A DNA stretch of 64,000 nucleotides from Accumulibacter sp. (GTDB lineage: Bacteria > Pseudomonadota > Gammaproteobacteria > Burkholderiales > Rhodocyclaceae), in assembly GCA_024235715.1 (NCBI GenBank), contig JACKLW010000006.1, forward strand, positions 420,739 through 484,738, written 5' to 3'. Of this stretch, positions 9,793 to 18,747 are shown piece by piece. The translations under genes were made by a program, and so were the position numbers. Below the pieces are notes generated by a model that ran no database searches, was not told the DNA's origin, and saw nothing but the letters and a program-made list of their open reading frames with translations. The number at the start of each line of letters is the position of its first letter. The first letter of the stretch is position 1.

Positions 9793-10338
9793 ATGAGCAT
9801 CGCCCTGCGTTCGCTTGCCGTCTTTCCGCTGGCAGCCCTGCTGACCGCCTGCGGCGGCGTCGACTGGCAGGCGCCGCCGCGCGTGGACACCGCCGAGGTC
9901 GATCGCGGTTTCACGCAGTCGCCGGATCCGACCGTCAACATCGAGCCCGTCAAGGCCATTGCTCTGGTCGGGGCGACGGGCTATGCCGCTTCCCACTACA
10001 CCGGCCCGGCGGCGAACCTGGGCCTGGCCGCTGCCGCCGCGGTCGTCGCCTACGTGGTCTACGATCCGCTGGCGCCCAACTGGACGATCGAGGAGTGGGT
10101 TGTCGACGGCGACACCTACCGGCTTTCAATGCGTGCCAAGGGCTTCCGTACGGGCGGCGATGGCGAGTCCGGACTGATTCTCAATCGGCGGGCACGGCAG
10201 TTGCAGCGCAAGCGAGGCTATCTGGGTTACCGGATTCTCGATTACTCGGAGGGCATCGAATCGAGCACGCCCATCACGCACCGCTACGCCGAAGGCACGT
10301 TCCAGCTGGTGCACAGCGTTTCAGATGGGGCGCATTAG
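9793..10338 (+). CDS. Putative outer-membrane lipoprotein of unknown function
   Basis: A 181-residue product starting 3 bases after flgL, so probably co-transcribed with it. The N-terminal signal ends in a lipobox LLTAC (Cys20). A hydrophobic, Ala/Gly-rich stretch (about residues 55-95) could be a second membrane-associated segment. The rest (NWTIEEWVVDGDTYRLSMRAKGF, later GYRILDYSEGIESSTP) resembles conserved hypothetical lipoproteins but I do not recognise a named family. It overlaps the convergent fliR by 4 bases. A role in flagellar anchoring is only suggested by position. Confidence 0.7.
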   Translation: MSIALRSLAVFPLAALLTACGGVDWQAPPRVDTAEVDRGFTQSPDPTVNIEPVKAIALVGATGYAASHYTGPAANLGLAAAAAVVAYVVYDPLAPNWTIEEWVVDGDTYRLSMRAKGFRTGGDGESGLILNRRARQLQRKRGYLGYRILDYSEGIESSTPITHRYAEGTFQLVHSVSDGAH

Positions 10339-11120
10339 CGCGTCGCAGGCGCAAAATTCCCGAGCATCGACTGCAGCCCGTACTCGAACAGCTGTTGCAG
10401 AGGCTGGCTCAGATAGGCGAGACCGAACATCAGGCCGGCCAGCCCCAGGGTGATGGTCAGCGGAAAGCCGATCACGATAAGATTGAGTTGCGGCGCTGCG
10501 CGGCTAAGGATGGCCAGGGCCAGGTTGGTGATCAGCAGCGCGACGATAATCGGCAGTGCGAGCAGCAGCCCCGACGAGAAAACGACTGCGCCCGAGCTTG
10601 CCAGGTTCCACCAGCTTTCCCCCGTCAGCTGTGCTGCGCCGACCGGCAGGGCGCTGAAGCTGCGGGTCAGGGTGGCGAGTACCATCAGGTGGCCGTTGAT
10701 GGCCATGAAAACGAGCAGCGCCAGCAAGCCGAGGAACTCGGCGATGACGCCGGTCTGACCGGCGGTCAGTGGGTCGTAGGAACTGGCGAAGCCGAGCCCC
10801 ATCTGCAGACTGATGACGCTGCCGGCCAGGTCGACCGCGGCCAGGACGAGGCGGATGGCGAAGCCCATGGCCAGGCCGATGATCATTTGTTGGGCGAGAA
10901 TCAGCAGGCCGGCCGCCGACGCCGGGTCTACCGCCGGCATCGCTGGCAGGGCGGGAGCGATGGCCGCGGTGATGGCCAGGCCGAGAATCAGCCGGACGCG
11001 TGTGCTCAGGGCCGGGTTGTTGAATGGCGGTGCGGCGACCAGAATGGCCAGTACGCGTGCCAGCGGGAAGAAGAAAGCCACCACCCAGGCATTGATCTCC
11101 GCCGCCGTGACGCTGATCAT
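10335..11120 (-). CDS. fliR: Flagellar export gate protein FliR
   Basis: Inner-membrane subunit of the FliPQR export gate. The 261-residue product is hydrophobic with about six membrane segments; the opening NAWVVAFFFPLARVLAILVA and the segment VISLQMGLGFASSYDPLTAG are typical FliR. It is the last gene of the fliK-R run and lies 6 bases after fliQ. It converges on and overlaps the lipoprotein gene at 9793-10338 by 4 bases, with no room for a terminator between them. Confidence 0.95.
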   Translation of the reverse strand: MISVTAAEINAWVVAFFFPLARVLAILVAAPPFNNPALSTRVRLILGLAITAAIAPALPAMPAVDPASAAGLLILAQQMIIGLAMGFAIRLVLAAVDLAGSVISLQMGLGFASSYDPLTAGQTGVIAEFLGLLALLVFMAINGHLMVLATLTRSFSALPVGAAQLTGESWWNLASSGAVVFSSGLLLALPIIVALLITNLALAILSRAAPQLNLIVIGFPLTITLGLAGLMFGLAYLSQPLQQLFEYGLQSMLGNFAPATR

Positions 11121-11126
11121 CGCTGC

Positions 11127-11396
11127 TCAGCCGACCAGCAGTGGAATGCTCTCGAACAGTCGGCGGACGTAGTCGACCATCATCTGCAGCATCCACGGGC
11201 CGGCCAGGAGAAGGGTCAGGAACACGCCCACCAGCTTGGGGATGAACGACAGTGTCTGCTCGTTGATCTGGGTCGCCGCCTGAAAGACGCTGACGATCAG
11301 GCCGATCAGCAGTGCGGCCAGCAGCAGTGGCGCGGCCAGCAGCAAGGTCACCTCGACCGCCTGGCGCCCGATGTCCATGACCAGTTCCGGCGTCAT
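11127..11396 (-). CDS. fliQ: Flagellar export gate protein FliQ
   Basis: Small export-gate subunit of 89 residues with two hydrophobic hairpin helices ([20 protein letters not shown] and [20 protein letters not shown]). The motif [20 protein letters not shown] is diagnostic of FliQ. It overlaps the end of fliP by 4 bases, implying translational coupling, and is followed closely by fliR. Confidence 0.96.
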   Translation of the reverse strand: MTPELVMDIGRQAVEVTLLLAAPLLLAALLIGLIVSVFQAATQINEQTLSFIPKLVGVFLTLLLAGPWMLQMMVDYVRRLFESIPLLVG

Positions 11397-12148
11397 CCGC
11401 CGAAGCTCGCGACCAGCGAGCCAAGGATCAGGTGCCAGCCATCGACGAGCACGAAAAGCATCAGCTTGAAGGGCAGGGCGATCATTACCGGTGACATCAT
11501 CATCATGCCCATCGACATCAGCACACTGGCCACGACCATGTCGACGATCAGGAAGGGGATGAAGATGATGAAGCCGATCTGGAAAGCCGTCTTCAGCTCG
11601 CTGGTGACGAAAGCCGGGATCAGCAAACGCATTGGAATGTCATCGGCCGAGTGGAAGCGGGGCGCATCCGCCATGCGCGCAAACAGTGCAATGTCGGACT
11701 CGCGCGTCTGTTTGAGCATGAACTTGCGTAGTGGCACCGCACCACGTTCCATCGCCTGGATATAGGTGATCCTGTTTTCCGACAAGGGCAGGTAGGCTTC
11801 GCTGTACACCTGGTCGAGCACGGGCGACATGATGAAAAAGGTCAGGAACAGCGACAGCCCGAGCAGCACCTGATTGGGCGGCGAGGTCTGCGTGCCCAGC
11901 GCGTGCCTGAGCAGCGAAAGAACGATGATGATCCGCGTGAAGCTGGTCATCATCAGCAGGGCCGCCGGAATGAAGCTCAGTGCCGTCAGCGTCAGCAGCG
12001 TCTGGATGGAGAGGGTGTAGGTCTGGCTGCCCCCGGCGCCGGGCGTGCTGGTCAGCGCCGGCAGGCCGCCGGCCTGTGCCCAGGCCGCCAGCGGCGCCAG
12101 CAGAATGCCGAGCAGAACGCCGCAGCGGGCGAGCCTAGCGCTCTTCAT
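11393..12148 (-). CDS. fliP: Flagellar export gate protein FliP
   Basis: Core export-gate subunit, 251 residues, with a cleavable N-terminal signal ([15 protein letters not shown]) as is usual for FliP. Conserved stretches include [20 protein letters not shown] and [20 protein letters not shown]. It overlaps the end of fliO by 14 bases, which supports the chosen ATG at 12148. Confidence 0.96.
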   Translation of the reverse strand: MKSARLARCGVLLGILLAPLAAWAQAGGLPALTSTPGAGGSQTYTLSIQTLLTLTALSFIPAALLMMTSFTRIIIVLSLLRHALGTQTSPPNQVLLGLSLFLTFFIMSPVLDQVYSEAYLPLSENRITYIQAMERGAVPLRKFMLKQTRESDIALFARMADAPRFHSADDIPMRLLIPAFVTSELKTAFQIGFIIFIPFLIVDMVVASVLMSMGMMMMSPVMIALPFKLMLFVLVDGWHLILGSLVASFGG

Positions 12149-12587
12149 GCCTGCGCTCGGCGATCTGCTTCAGCCACTGGGCAAAGGGTTTCTCGCCGTC
12201 GCCGGCCGTCGCGAGTTCGCCCTTCGGCAGCGTATGCAAGGTGCGGATCTGGCCGGGCACGAGGCCGACAACGAGCCAGGTATCGCCAATTTCGACGAGC
12301 ACGATGCGTTCCCTGGTGCCGATCATCAGGCCGCCGACAACGCGCATCGGGCCGTTGCTGCCGAAGCCGCGTCCGCCGTTCAGCCTGCGCAGCAGGTAGG
12401 CGGCCAGAAACAGGACGCCGATGACTGCGGCCAGTCCGAACAGCGTTTGCAGCATCGTGGTCAGTGACACACCGGGTGGCTCTGGCATGGCGGACTGTGC
12501 CATGGCGCCACGCGAAAGCAGGGCGAACAACAGCTGGCACGCGCTGCGCGCCGGGCGGCAGAAAGTCGATTTGCGGTGTCGAAGCAA
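12135..12587 (-). CDS. fliO: Flagellar biosynthesis protein FliO
   Basis: FliO is a small membrane protein that helps assemble FliP. The 150-residue reading frame has one strong membrane segment ([21 protein letters not shown]) followed by the FliO cytoplasmic fold ([20 protein letters not shown]). The start used here is TTG at 12587, giving a weak signal-like N-terminus. It is uncertain because a repeat element begins just upstream and separates fliO from fliN by about 220 bases in an otherwise tight operon. The true start could be an internal ATG. Confidence 0.85.
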   Translation of the reverse strand: MLRHRKSTFCRPARSACQLLFALLSRGAMAQSAMPEPPGVSLTTMLQTLFGLAAVIGVLFLAAYLLRRLNGGRGFGSNGPMRVVGGLMIGTRERIVLVEIGDTWLVVGLVPGQIRTLHTLPKGELATAGDGEKPFAQWLKQIAERRHEER

Positions 12588-12606
12588 AAGGGTCGGCCAG
12601 CTTAGC

Positions 12607-12690
12607 GTGCGAGTCGCGTTCGCGACTCACGAATCCCCTTCTCCCCGCAGCGGGAGGAAGGGTCGGGAATGAGGGAAAGGGTCATGATCG
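12607..12690. repeat. Dispersed palindromic repeat, family 2, copy 1
   Basis: Contains an 8-base inverted repeat GAGTCGCG-TT-CGCGACTC (12611-12628), then a second hairpin CCCTTCTCCCC / CGGGAGGAAGGG (about 12636-12662) and a GGTCATGATC end. The same CCTTCTCCC-GGGAGAAGG core recurs at 24995-25017 and 61776-61801. It sits inside the fliN-fliO gap. No transposase is attached. Confidence 0.7.
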
Positions 12691-12800
12691 GCGGTTGCTT
12701 CACAGCGCATGACCGTCTGCTTGCTGGTCGCTATCTTAAAGCAAGCGGCGGCAAGAGCAAACGCCGCGAGCCAGGCCGCCTGCACCCGCCAGGGCGGCAT
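12627..12800 (-). CDS. Small ORF with hydrophobic N-terminus between fliN and fliO
   Basis: A 57-codon frame whose ATG (12800) lies 6 bases after the fliN stop. The product begins MPPWRVQAAWLAAFALAAAC, which looks like a signal or membrane segment, but its second half reads through the family 2 repeat. It could be the remnant of an original fliO start cut off by repeat insertion, or chance. The ribosome site is weak. I would not call it a functional gene without comparison. Confidence 0.25.
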   Translation of the reverse strand: MPPWRVQAAWLAAFALAAACFKIATSKQTVMRCEATADHDPFPHSRPFLPLRGEGDS

Positions 12801-12806
12801 GGACGC

Positions 12807-13265
12807 TCAGTGTCCGATCTTGCGGGCGCGTTCCGAGGGGGTGACGATATCGGTCAGACGGATCCCGAACTTGTCGTTGACCACCACCACCTCGCCCTGG
12901 GCGATCAGCGTGCCATTGACGAAGACACTCATCGGTTCGCCAGCCATGGCATCCAGTTCGACGACCGAGCCGTGCGCCAGTTGCAGGAGATTCTTGATGG
13001 TGATCCTGGTACGCCCGAGTTCGACGGCGATCTGGACCGGTATATCCAGGATCATGTCGAGTTCGTTCATCAGGGAGGCCTTGTTCCCCGGTTCATCGAA
13101 ACTCGGGAAGATGTTCGCCGCCTGGGCGTTGCCGGCGGGTGGCGCTTCGGCCGCAGACTGCTCGGCCATTGCCGCGGCCCAGTCGTCGTCAGCGCTACTG
13201 TCGGCAGAAGCACCGTCGTCGGCGCCGAGCAGGCTCTCGAAATCGTCCGTTTCGTCTTTATCCAT
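12807..13265 (-). CDS. fliN: Flagellar motor switch protein FliN
   Basis: C-ring switch component. The 152-residue product (start ATG 13265, preceded by GGAGAAAGCA) has an acidic, Ala/Ser-rich N-terminal extension, then the SpoA-type C-terminal domain (MILDIPVQIAVELGRTRITI, LAHGSVVELDAMAGEPMSVF, FGIRLTDIVTPSERARKI). A longer in-frame start upstream is rejected because it lies inside fliM without a ribosome site. It overlaps the fliM stop by 8 bases. Confidence 0.95.
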   Translation of the reverse strand: MDKDETDDFESLLGADDGASADSSADDDWAAAMAEQSAAEAPPAGNAQAANIFPSFDEPGNKASLMNELDMILDIPVQIAVELGRTRITIKNLLQLAHGSVVELDAMAGEPMSVFVNGTLIAQGEVVVVNDKFGIRLTDIVTPSERARKIGH

Positions 13266-14262
13266 TGCTTTCTCCGGCGGGGGCTTCCTCGTTGTCGGCG
13301 GCCATGAAGCGTTCGACCTTGAGTGCGTATTGCCCATCCTGCTGCCCGTAGCGGCACTCCATCACGGGCACGTCGTCGACCAGCGCGACGATCTTCTCGG
13401 GGATGTCGAGCGGGATGACATCGCCAACCTTCATGGTCAGAATCTGGCGCAGCGCGACGCTGGTCGTCGCCAGTCTGGCGGTGATCTCCACCTCGGCGTT
13501 CTTCAACTGCTTGCGCAACATGATGATCCAGCGGCGGTCCGTCGACAGCTGGTCGCTCTGCATCGCGCTGTACAGCAGGTCGCGGATCGGTTCGAGCATC
13601 GAGTACGGGAAACAGATGTGCATGTCGGCGCTGGAGCCACCGAATTCGAGCGAGAAGGTCGTCGAGATGACGATCTCCGAAGGTGTGGCGATGTTCGCGA
13701 ACTGCGAATTCATCTCCGAGCGGATGTACTCGAAAGTCATATCGTATACCGGCTTCCAGGAACGCGAATACTCGGTGAATACGACCGCCAGCAGTCCCTG
13801 GATGATGCGTTGCTCGGTGGCCGTGAAGTCGCGGCCTTCGACGCGGGTGTGGAAGCGGCCATCGCCGCCGAACATGTTGTCGACCACCAGAAAGACCAGG
13901 CTCGGGTCGAAGATGAACAGGGCGGTTCCGCGCAGGGCCTTGGCGGTGACCAGATTCAGGTTGGTGGGCACCACCAGGTTGCGGGTGAACTCGCTGTATT
14001 TCTGTACCCGAATCGAGCCCACCGAGATTTCCGTGCTGCGATGCATGTAGTTGAAGAGGCCGATGCGCAGGTAGCGCGCAAAGCGTTCATTGACCAGTTC
14101 GAGCGTGGGCATCCGCCCGCGGACGATTCGCTCCTGCGTGCCGAGATTGTAGGGGCGCGCACCGCCGCCTGCTTCGGCGACCTCCTCCGGCTCGTCGGCT
14201 TCGCCGCTGACGCCCTTGAGCAGGGCATCGACTTCATCCTGAGAGAGGAAATCGGCGCTCAT
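13258..14262 (-). CDS. fliM: Flagellar motor switch protein FliM
   Basis: C-ring protein that binds phospho-CheY and sets rotation direction. The 334-residue product starts with MSADFLSQDEVDALLKGVSG, which contains the CheY-binding N-terminal peptide (LSQDEVDALL). The middle domain (LELVNERFARYLRIGLFNYM) and the C-terminal SpoA domain are present. It lies between fliL and fliN in the usual order. Confidence 0.97.
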   Translation of the reverse strand: MSADFLSQDEVDALLKGVSGEADEPEEVAEAGGGARPYNLGTQERIVRGRMPTLELVNERFARYLRIGLFNYMHRSTEISVGSIRVQKYSEFTRNLVVPTNLNLVTAKALRGTALFIFDPSLVFLVVDNMFGGDGRFHTRVEGRDFTATEQRIIQGLLAVVFTEYSRSWKPVYDMTFEYIRSEMNSQFANIATPSEIVISTTFSLEFGGSSADMHICFPYSMLEPIRDLLYSAMQSDQLSTDRRWIIMLRKQLKNAEVEITARLATTSVALRQILTMKVGDVIPLDIPEKIVALVDDVPVMECRYGQQDGQYALKVERFMAADNEEAPAGESNG

Positions 14263-14268
14263 TGCGAC

Positions 14269-14817
14269 TCACTGAATGATGAACGAAGTGAACAGCACTT
14301 CCCTGATTGGCCAATCGCGGTTCTTTCCCTTGCCGGCCGGGTCGAGCACGCCGTTTATCTTCTCCTTGATCTCGGCGGCCAGGCCCTGCTTGCCTTCCGT
14401 GGTCATCAGTTCGGACGCCTTCTTGCTCGACAGCAGCAGGGTCAGGTCGTTACGCAGCTTGGGCATGAACTGCTTCAGCTGCTCGTCGACTTCCGCGCTT
14501 TCGACCTCGACCGACAGAATCAGCTGCAGATACTGGTCACCGTCTTCCGGTACGAGATTGACGGTGAAGGCATCCATGGCCACGTAGATTGGCGCTGCGT
14601 TGTGGTCGGCCTTCTTCCTCCGGACCGGCTTGGCTCGTTCACGGCTGGCGTCGGCGTACTCGTCGTCGTATTCAGGCGCCGGCTTCAAGAGAATGTAGGC
14701 GCCGACGCCGCCGAGGCCGAGCACCAGTACCAGTAGCACGACGATGATGATCAGCAGCTTCTTGCCGCTCTTTGCCGGCGCGGCGCCGTCAGCTTCGGGC
14801 TTTGCATCCTTGGCCAT
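14269..14817 (-). CDS. fliL: Flagellar basal-body-associated protein FliL
   Basis: Inner-membrane protein around the stator. The 182-residue product has a short Lys-rich cytosolic N-terminus, one membrane segment (KLLIIIVVLLVLVLGLGGVG) and a periplasmic FliL domain (YVAMDAFTVNLVPEDGDQYL..LRNDLTLLLSSKKASELMT). It ends REVLFTSFIIQ, a family feature. A 6-base gap separates it from fliM. Confidence 0.95.
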   Translation of the reverse strand: MAKDAKPEADGAAPAKSGKKLLIIIVVLLVLVLGLGGVGAYILLKPAPEYDDEYADASRERAKPVRRKKADHNAAPIYVAMDAFTVNLVPEDGDQYLQLILSVEVESAEVDEQLKQFMPKLRNDLTLLLSSKKASELMTTEGKQGLAAEIKEKINGVLDPAGKGKNRDWPIREVLFTSFIIQ

Positions 14818-14906
14818 TCAGCGGTTGTCTCCCTGGTTCCGTGTTCGCTTGGTGTCGGTTCTCGTATTCAATGCGGGCAGGCCTCTGCTTGGCCGGGCAG
14901 CATCTG

Positions 14907-15986
14907 CTAGGCAAAAGTGTCGACCAGGCTGCTGCCAGCGTGCGTGGCGCCGGTCGGAGCGACGAGGCTGCCCGCCGAAGCAACGCCAAGTATAGCCTTA
15001 TCGCCCATCTCGCGGGGCGAGCCCGACTGCTCCTGGCGACCGTCAGCCTGCTGCCGAAAGGATTCGCTGCCAACGCTGACCTGTCCCAATTCGATTCCCG
15101 CCGTGGCGAACATTTCGCGCAGTCTCGGCAGTGCCGTTTCAATGGCCCCACGAACATCGGCGTTTGCCGAGACGAAGTGTGCATTGGCGCCGTCCTTGTC
15201 CAGCTTCAGGGTGATCTCGAGCGAGCCCAGTTGCGGTGGATTGAGCGTCAGTTGCGCGAGCTGCTTGTCGTGGCCGACGAACCACAGCAGTTTCTGGCCC
15301 AGCTCGCTGGCCCAGGAGGGGTCACGGAGCGCTGTCTGGAGGTTGAGCGAAGTCTCCAGGGCGTGGGCTGCCTGGGCAGCCGGAAACTGGTTGCCGGCTG
15401 CCAGGGTCGCCAGGCTGCTTGCCGGCGACAATGGCTGCCGGGAGGTCTTGGCATCGCTGCGCCCGGCCGTCTGAACGGCGACGTCGGCGACGGCAACGGC
15501 AAATTTTGCCGCTTTGCCGTCCGCCGTCTGTGCCGTCAGCGCAGACGGCCAGCGCTCGTCGCGGCTTGACCTGGCCGCCGCCTCGGCGGGCTCCGTCGTC
15601 GAGCCGGCTTTCGTCGGGCCAGACGGTTGCGAAGCGCGCAGTGCAGCGCTACTGGCTGGCAGCGAGATGCTGGCTTGCGCGCTCCCTTCGGCGAGCGCAA
15701 TGGCGGTTGCCGGAACGGGTTGCGTCGGTCCGAGTGTCGCCAGGAACTGCGCGGTGGCGAGAGGCGGGTCGGCTTCGCCGAGGGTGCTCCCGGCCTCGGC
15801 GTCGGCATCGCCCTGGTCGCCGACTGGCGGTGCCGCGGCAGCGGGCGGCAGCCCGAGCAGCACGCTCGCGAAGTCGAGGTCGGCACCGGTCGTCGCATCG
15901 ACCGCCCGGGAGTCGGCGGTGCCATCTCCCGGGGAGGGGGGTGGCAGCATCGGTTTGGCGAAGCTTGAAACGACGGTAATGCTCAT
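14907..15986 (-). CDS. fliK: Hook-length control protein FliK
   Basis: FliK is the secreted molecular ruler that switches export from hook to filament. The 359-residue product is low-complexity (Ala/Ser/Pro/Thr-rich) for about 220 residues, then carries the C-terminal Flg_hook domain (LTLNPPQLGSLEITLKLDKD..VRGAIETALPRLREMFATAG). An 89-base gap precedes fliL. The N-terminal part is not conserved, so only the C-terminal domain supports the call. Confidence 0.92.
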   Translation of the reverse strand: MSITVVSSFAKPMLPPPSPGDGTADSRAVDATTGADLDFASVLLGLPPAAAAPPVGDQGDADAEAGSTLGEADPPLATAQFLATLGPTQPVPATAIALAEGSAQASISLPASSAALRASQPSGPTKAGSTTEPAEAAARSSRDERWPSALTAQTADGKAAKFAVAVADVAVQTAGRSDAKTSRQPLSPASSLATLAAGNQFPAAQAAHALETSLNLQTALRDPSWASELGQKLLWFVGHDKQLAQLTLNPPQLGSLEITLKLDKDGANAHFVSANADVRGAIETALPRLREMFATAGIELGQVSVGSESFRQQADGRQEQSGSPREMGDKAILGVASAGSLVAPTGATHAGSSLVDTFA

Positions 15987-16046
15987 GGACGGATCCTTTC
16001 CGGCAGGCGCTGTTGCGTTTCAAGCAATTGTTGTGCCATGTTGCCG

Positions 16047-16493
16047 TCAGCCACCTGTCTCGTCGTCCCTCCGGCGCGCAGCAAACTCATCCTGCGCCTT
16101 CTGTTCGAGGCGGAGTTCGAGCTTTGCCTCACTGGCACGATGGCGCTCGAAGAGCGCGTCGAAGGCCTGCAGCCGGGTCCGCTGCCGCTGCCAGTCGGTC
16201 TGCCCGGCGGCGGTGTGCTCCTGCTGCAGGCTGACCACCTGCGATTGCTGGGTGATGGCCTCGTCGAGGCGGTTGAGGAATTCCTGGTAGTTGCGCCATT
16301 CGGGTTGCCCCAGCCCTTTCCTGGCGGCTTGCCGGAAACGCTCGGCGTAGTCATCCCGGTACTGTTCGAGCATGCCAAGTCTGCTTTGCGCGTCGCGTTC
16401 CGTGGCAATCAGGCGTGCCAGGCGTTGCGTGGCCTCGTCGCTGCGCGTCTGCATCAGGTCGAGCACGGCTTGCAGGGAGAAAGGTCTGGGCAC
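16047..16493 (-). CDS. fliJ: Flagellar export chaperone FliJ
   Basis: A 148-residue, highly charged protein predicted to be almost entirely coiled coil (FSLQAVLDLMQTRSDEATQR..RTRLQAFDALFERHRASEAK..ELRLEQKAQDEFAARR), typical of FliJ, the stalk-like partner of the FliI ATPase. It lies between fliI and fliK, in the expected place. Confidence 0.92.
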   Translation of the reverse strand: MPRPFSLQAVLDLMQTRSDEATQRLARLIATERDAQSRLGMLEQYRDDYAERFRQAARKGLGQPEWRNYQEFLNRLDEAITQQSQVVSLQQEHTAAGQTDWQRQRTRLQAFDALFERHRASEAKLELRLEQKAQDEFAARRRDDETGG

Positions 16494-16554
16494 GGGTGTC
16501 TTGGCTGACTAAATCATTGGAGCCGCGGCGCACAGCATCGCGGCGTGGTCCCGG

Positions 16555-17973
16555 TCAGGGGTTGGCGGCAAACAGGGCTTGCAGTTGCGCGATGCTGCCG
16601 TCGAAGTCCGCTCGTTGGGCGAGGCTCTGTTGCAACAATACCTCGAATTTCGGATAGATGGCGATGGCCTGGTCCAGCTGCAGGTCGGAGCCGGCGGCGT
16701 AGGCGCCGACGCTGATCAGGTCGCGCGAACGCTGGTAGCGCGCAAAGAGGTTCTTGAAACGGCGAATCAGTTCCAGGTGCGCCGGGCTGGCCAGGTTGAC
16801 CATCGCGCGCGAGATCGATTGCTCGATGTCTATCGCCGGATAGTGTCCGGCATCGGCGAGCGTTCGTGAAAGCACGATATGGCCGTCAAGGATTGCGCGT
16901 GCGGAATCGGCGATCGGGTCCTGCTGATCGTCGCCTTCTGCAAGCACGGTGTAGAAGCCGGTGATCGAACCGCCGCCGTCGGGGCCGTTGCCGGCGCGTT
17001 CGACCAGCTGCGGCAGGCGAGCGAAGACGGAGGGTGGATAACCACGGGTGACCGGCGGCTCGCCGATGGCCAGCGCAATCTCGCGCTGTGCCATGGCGTA
17101 GCGCGTCAGGGAATCCATGATCAGCAGGACGTGCCGGCCCCGGTCGCGGAAATATTCGGCGATGCTGGTTGCGTAGGCAGCCCCCTGCAGGCGCATCAGC
17201 GGGCTGACGTCAGCCGGCGCGGCGATGACCACCGACCGGCGCAGACCTTCCTCACCAAGAATCTGCTCGATGAACTCCTTGACCTCCCGGCCACGTTCGC
17301 CGATCAATCCGACGACAATCACGTCAGCCTCGGTATAGCGGGCCATCATGCCGAGCAAGACGCTCTTGCCGACGCCGGAACCGGCGAACAGGCCCATGCG
17401 TTGTCCACGGCCGACGCAGAGCAGGGCATTGATGGCCCGCACGCCGACGTCGAGCGGCTGTTCGATCGCTGCTCTCGACATCGGGTTTACCGGCCGGCTT
17501 TGCAGTGGGCGCAGTGATCGCGCGTCGAGCGGGCCCAGCTTGTCGAGTGGTCGTCCCGCACCATCGAGGACCCGGCCCAGCAGTGACTCGCCGACCGGAA
17601 CCAGCTTGGCGCGGTCAATCGAGCGTCGTCGTGCCGGCGGGGGGCGCCCGACTCGCGGTGGCTGTCTCGGTGCCTCGAGGGCGACGACGCGGGCCCCCGG
17701 GGGAAGGCCATAGACATCTTCGGAGGGCATCAGAAAAAGCCGCTCGCCGTTGAACCCGACAACTTCTGCCTCGATCGGCGAGCCGCCCGGCGGCATGATG
17801 CGGCACGAGCTGCCCAGCGGCAGTCTGAGTCCGGTGGCCTCCATCACCAGGCCGTTGATGCGCGTCAGATGACCGCTCGGCAGCAGCGAATTGACCTGCC
17901 CTGCCGCCTGTCCACAACCGGCGAGGAAGCGGCACCAGTCGGCGAGGTGCCGATTGTCGGGGAAGTCGCTCAT
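16555..17973 (-). CDS. fliI: Flagellum-specific ATPase FliI
   Basis: Hexameric ATPase of the export apparatus, related to F1-beta. The 472-residue product (start ATG 17973, overlapping the fliH stop as ATGA) carries Walker A GSGVGKS at 198-204 and the following [17 protein letters not shown]. An unusual Pro/Arg-rich stretch (about 101-122: [17 protein letters not shown]) lies between the N-terminal barrel and the catalytic domain; most FliI are shorter there. A longer upstream start inside fliH is rejected. Confidence 0.96.
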   Translation of the reverse strand: MSDFPDNRHLADWCRFLAGCGQAAGQVNSLLPSGHLTRINGLVMEATGLRLPLGSSCRIMPPGGSPIEAEVVGFNGERLFLMPSEDVYGLPPGARVVALEAPRQPPRVGRPPPARRRSIDRAKLVPVGESLLGRVLDGAGRPLDKLGPLDARSLRPLQSRPVNPMSRAAIEQPLDVGVRAINALLCVGRGQRMGLFAGSGVGKSVLLGMMARYTEADVIVVGLIGERGREVKEFIEQILGEEGLRRSVVIAAPADVSPLMRLQGAAYATSIAEYFRDRGRHVLLIMDSLTRYAMAQREIALAIGEPPVTRGYPPSVFARLPQLVERAGNGPDGGGSITGFYTVLAEGDDQQDPIADSARAILDGHIVLSRTLADAGHYPAIDIEQSISRAMVNLASPAHLELIRRFKNLFARYQRSRDLISVGAYAAGSDLQLDQAIAIYPKFEVLLQQSLAQRADFDGSIAQLQALFAANP

Positions 17974-18731
17974 CGCGGATTCGGCTTGCTTTCTGAATCC
18001 CCGGTCTCGAGCCACTTCTCGCTGATGCCAATGCCTTCAACGACGCGGCGCCAGCGTGTCTCCAGGGTGGCGTCAACTTCGCTGCCAGCGAGTTCGACCC
18101 GGCAGCCGCCAGGTGTCAGCGTCGTGTCTTCGACGAGGCGCCAATTGACGTGCGTCAGTTGATCGCCGAGATGGCTGCGCACCAGCGCCGCGTCGCCCGG
18201 GTGAACGAAGAGCAATGGCTGGCCGTGATGGGGGTGCAGGGTGGTCACCGCTTCCCTGACGACTGGCAACAGCAGCTCCGGTCGTATCTGCAGGCTCTGC
18301 CGCAGGACCTGGCTTGCCACCTCGATGGCCAGCGCCAGCAGTTGGTCGGCGACATCCTGGTCGATGCCGGCCATCGCCTGCTGCAGGTTGTCCATCAAGG
18401 TCGCCATGGCTGTCGCCGAGGCCTGTGCAGCCGCGACACCTTCCTGATAGCCAGCAGCATAGCCGGCCTCGTGCGCCTCGTGATGCATGCGCTCGATGTC
18501 TTCGGCGGTTGGCAGGACCAGCGGTGGAGCCGCCGTCTGATCGTCCCCATCGTCGCGTGGTGCCTGGTCGGCACGCGTGTCCGCTAGCTGCTCCGAATCC
18601 TCGTCTGCGGCTTTCTCGACTGGCGGCTCGGCCGCTGGCGGCGCTTCGGCGGCCCGCTCTTCCTCGTCGAAGGCGGCCACTTCCCAGCGCTGGTAGGCGG
18701 TCAGCTTCTCTTTCGGGATCCAGTTGCTCAT
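17970..18731 (-). CDS. fliH: Flagellar assembly protein FliH
   Basis: Negative regulator and stator-like partner of FliI. The product (253 residues from ATG 18731, beginning [20 protein letters not shown]) has an acidic Ala/Glu/Pro-rich N-terminal third, a helical middle ([20 protein letters not shown] with Gly-x-x-x-Gly spacing) and a C-terminal FliH domain. An alternative ATG at 18740 adds three residues. The start follows the fliG stop by 16 bases. Confidence 0.93.
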   Translation of the reverse strand: MSNWIPKEKLTAYQRWEVAAFDEEERAAEAPPAAEPPVEKAADEDSEQLADTRADQAPRDDGDDQTAAPPLVLPTAEDIERMHHEAHEAGYAAGYQEGVAAAQASATAMATLMDNLQQAMAGIDQDVADQLLALAIEVASQVLRQSLQIRPELLLPVVREAVTTLHPHHGQPLLFVHPGDAALVRSHLGDQLTHVNWRLVEDTTLTPGGCRVELAGSEVDATLETRWRRVVEGIGISEKWLETGDSESKPNPR

Positions 18732-18747
18732 GACGGCCATTGCCTGT

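Noticed and set aside
9120-14736. Very long + strand frames (for example 9120-11765 and 12709-14736) opposite fliR to fliL
   Set aside because: Antisense shadows of well-supported export and switch genes; no family features.
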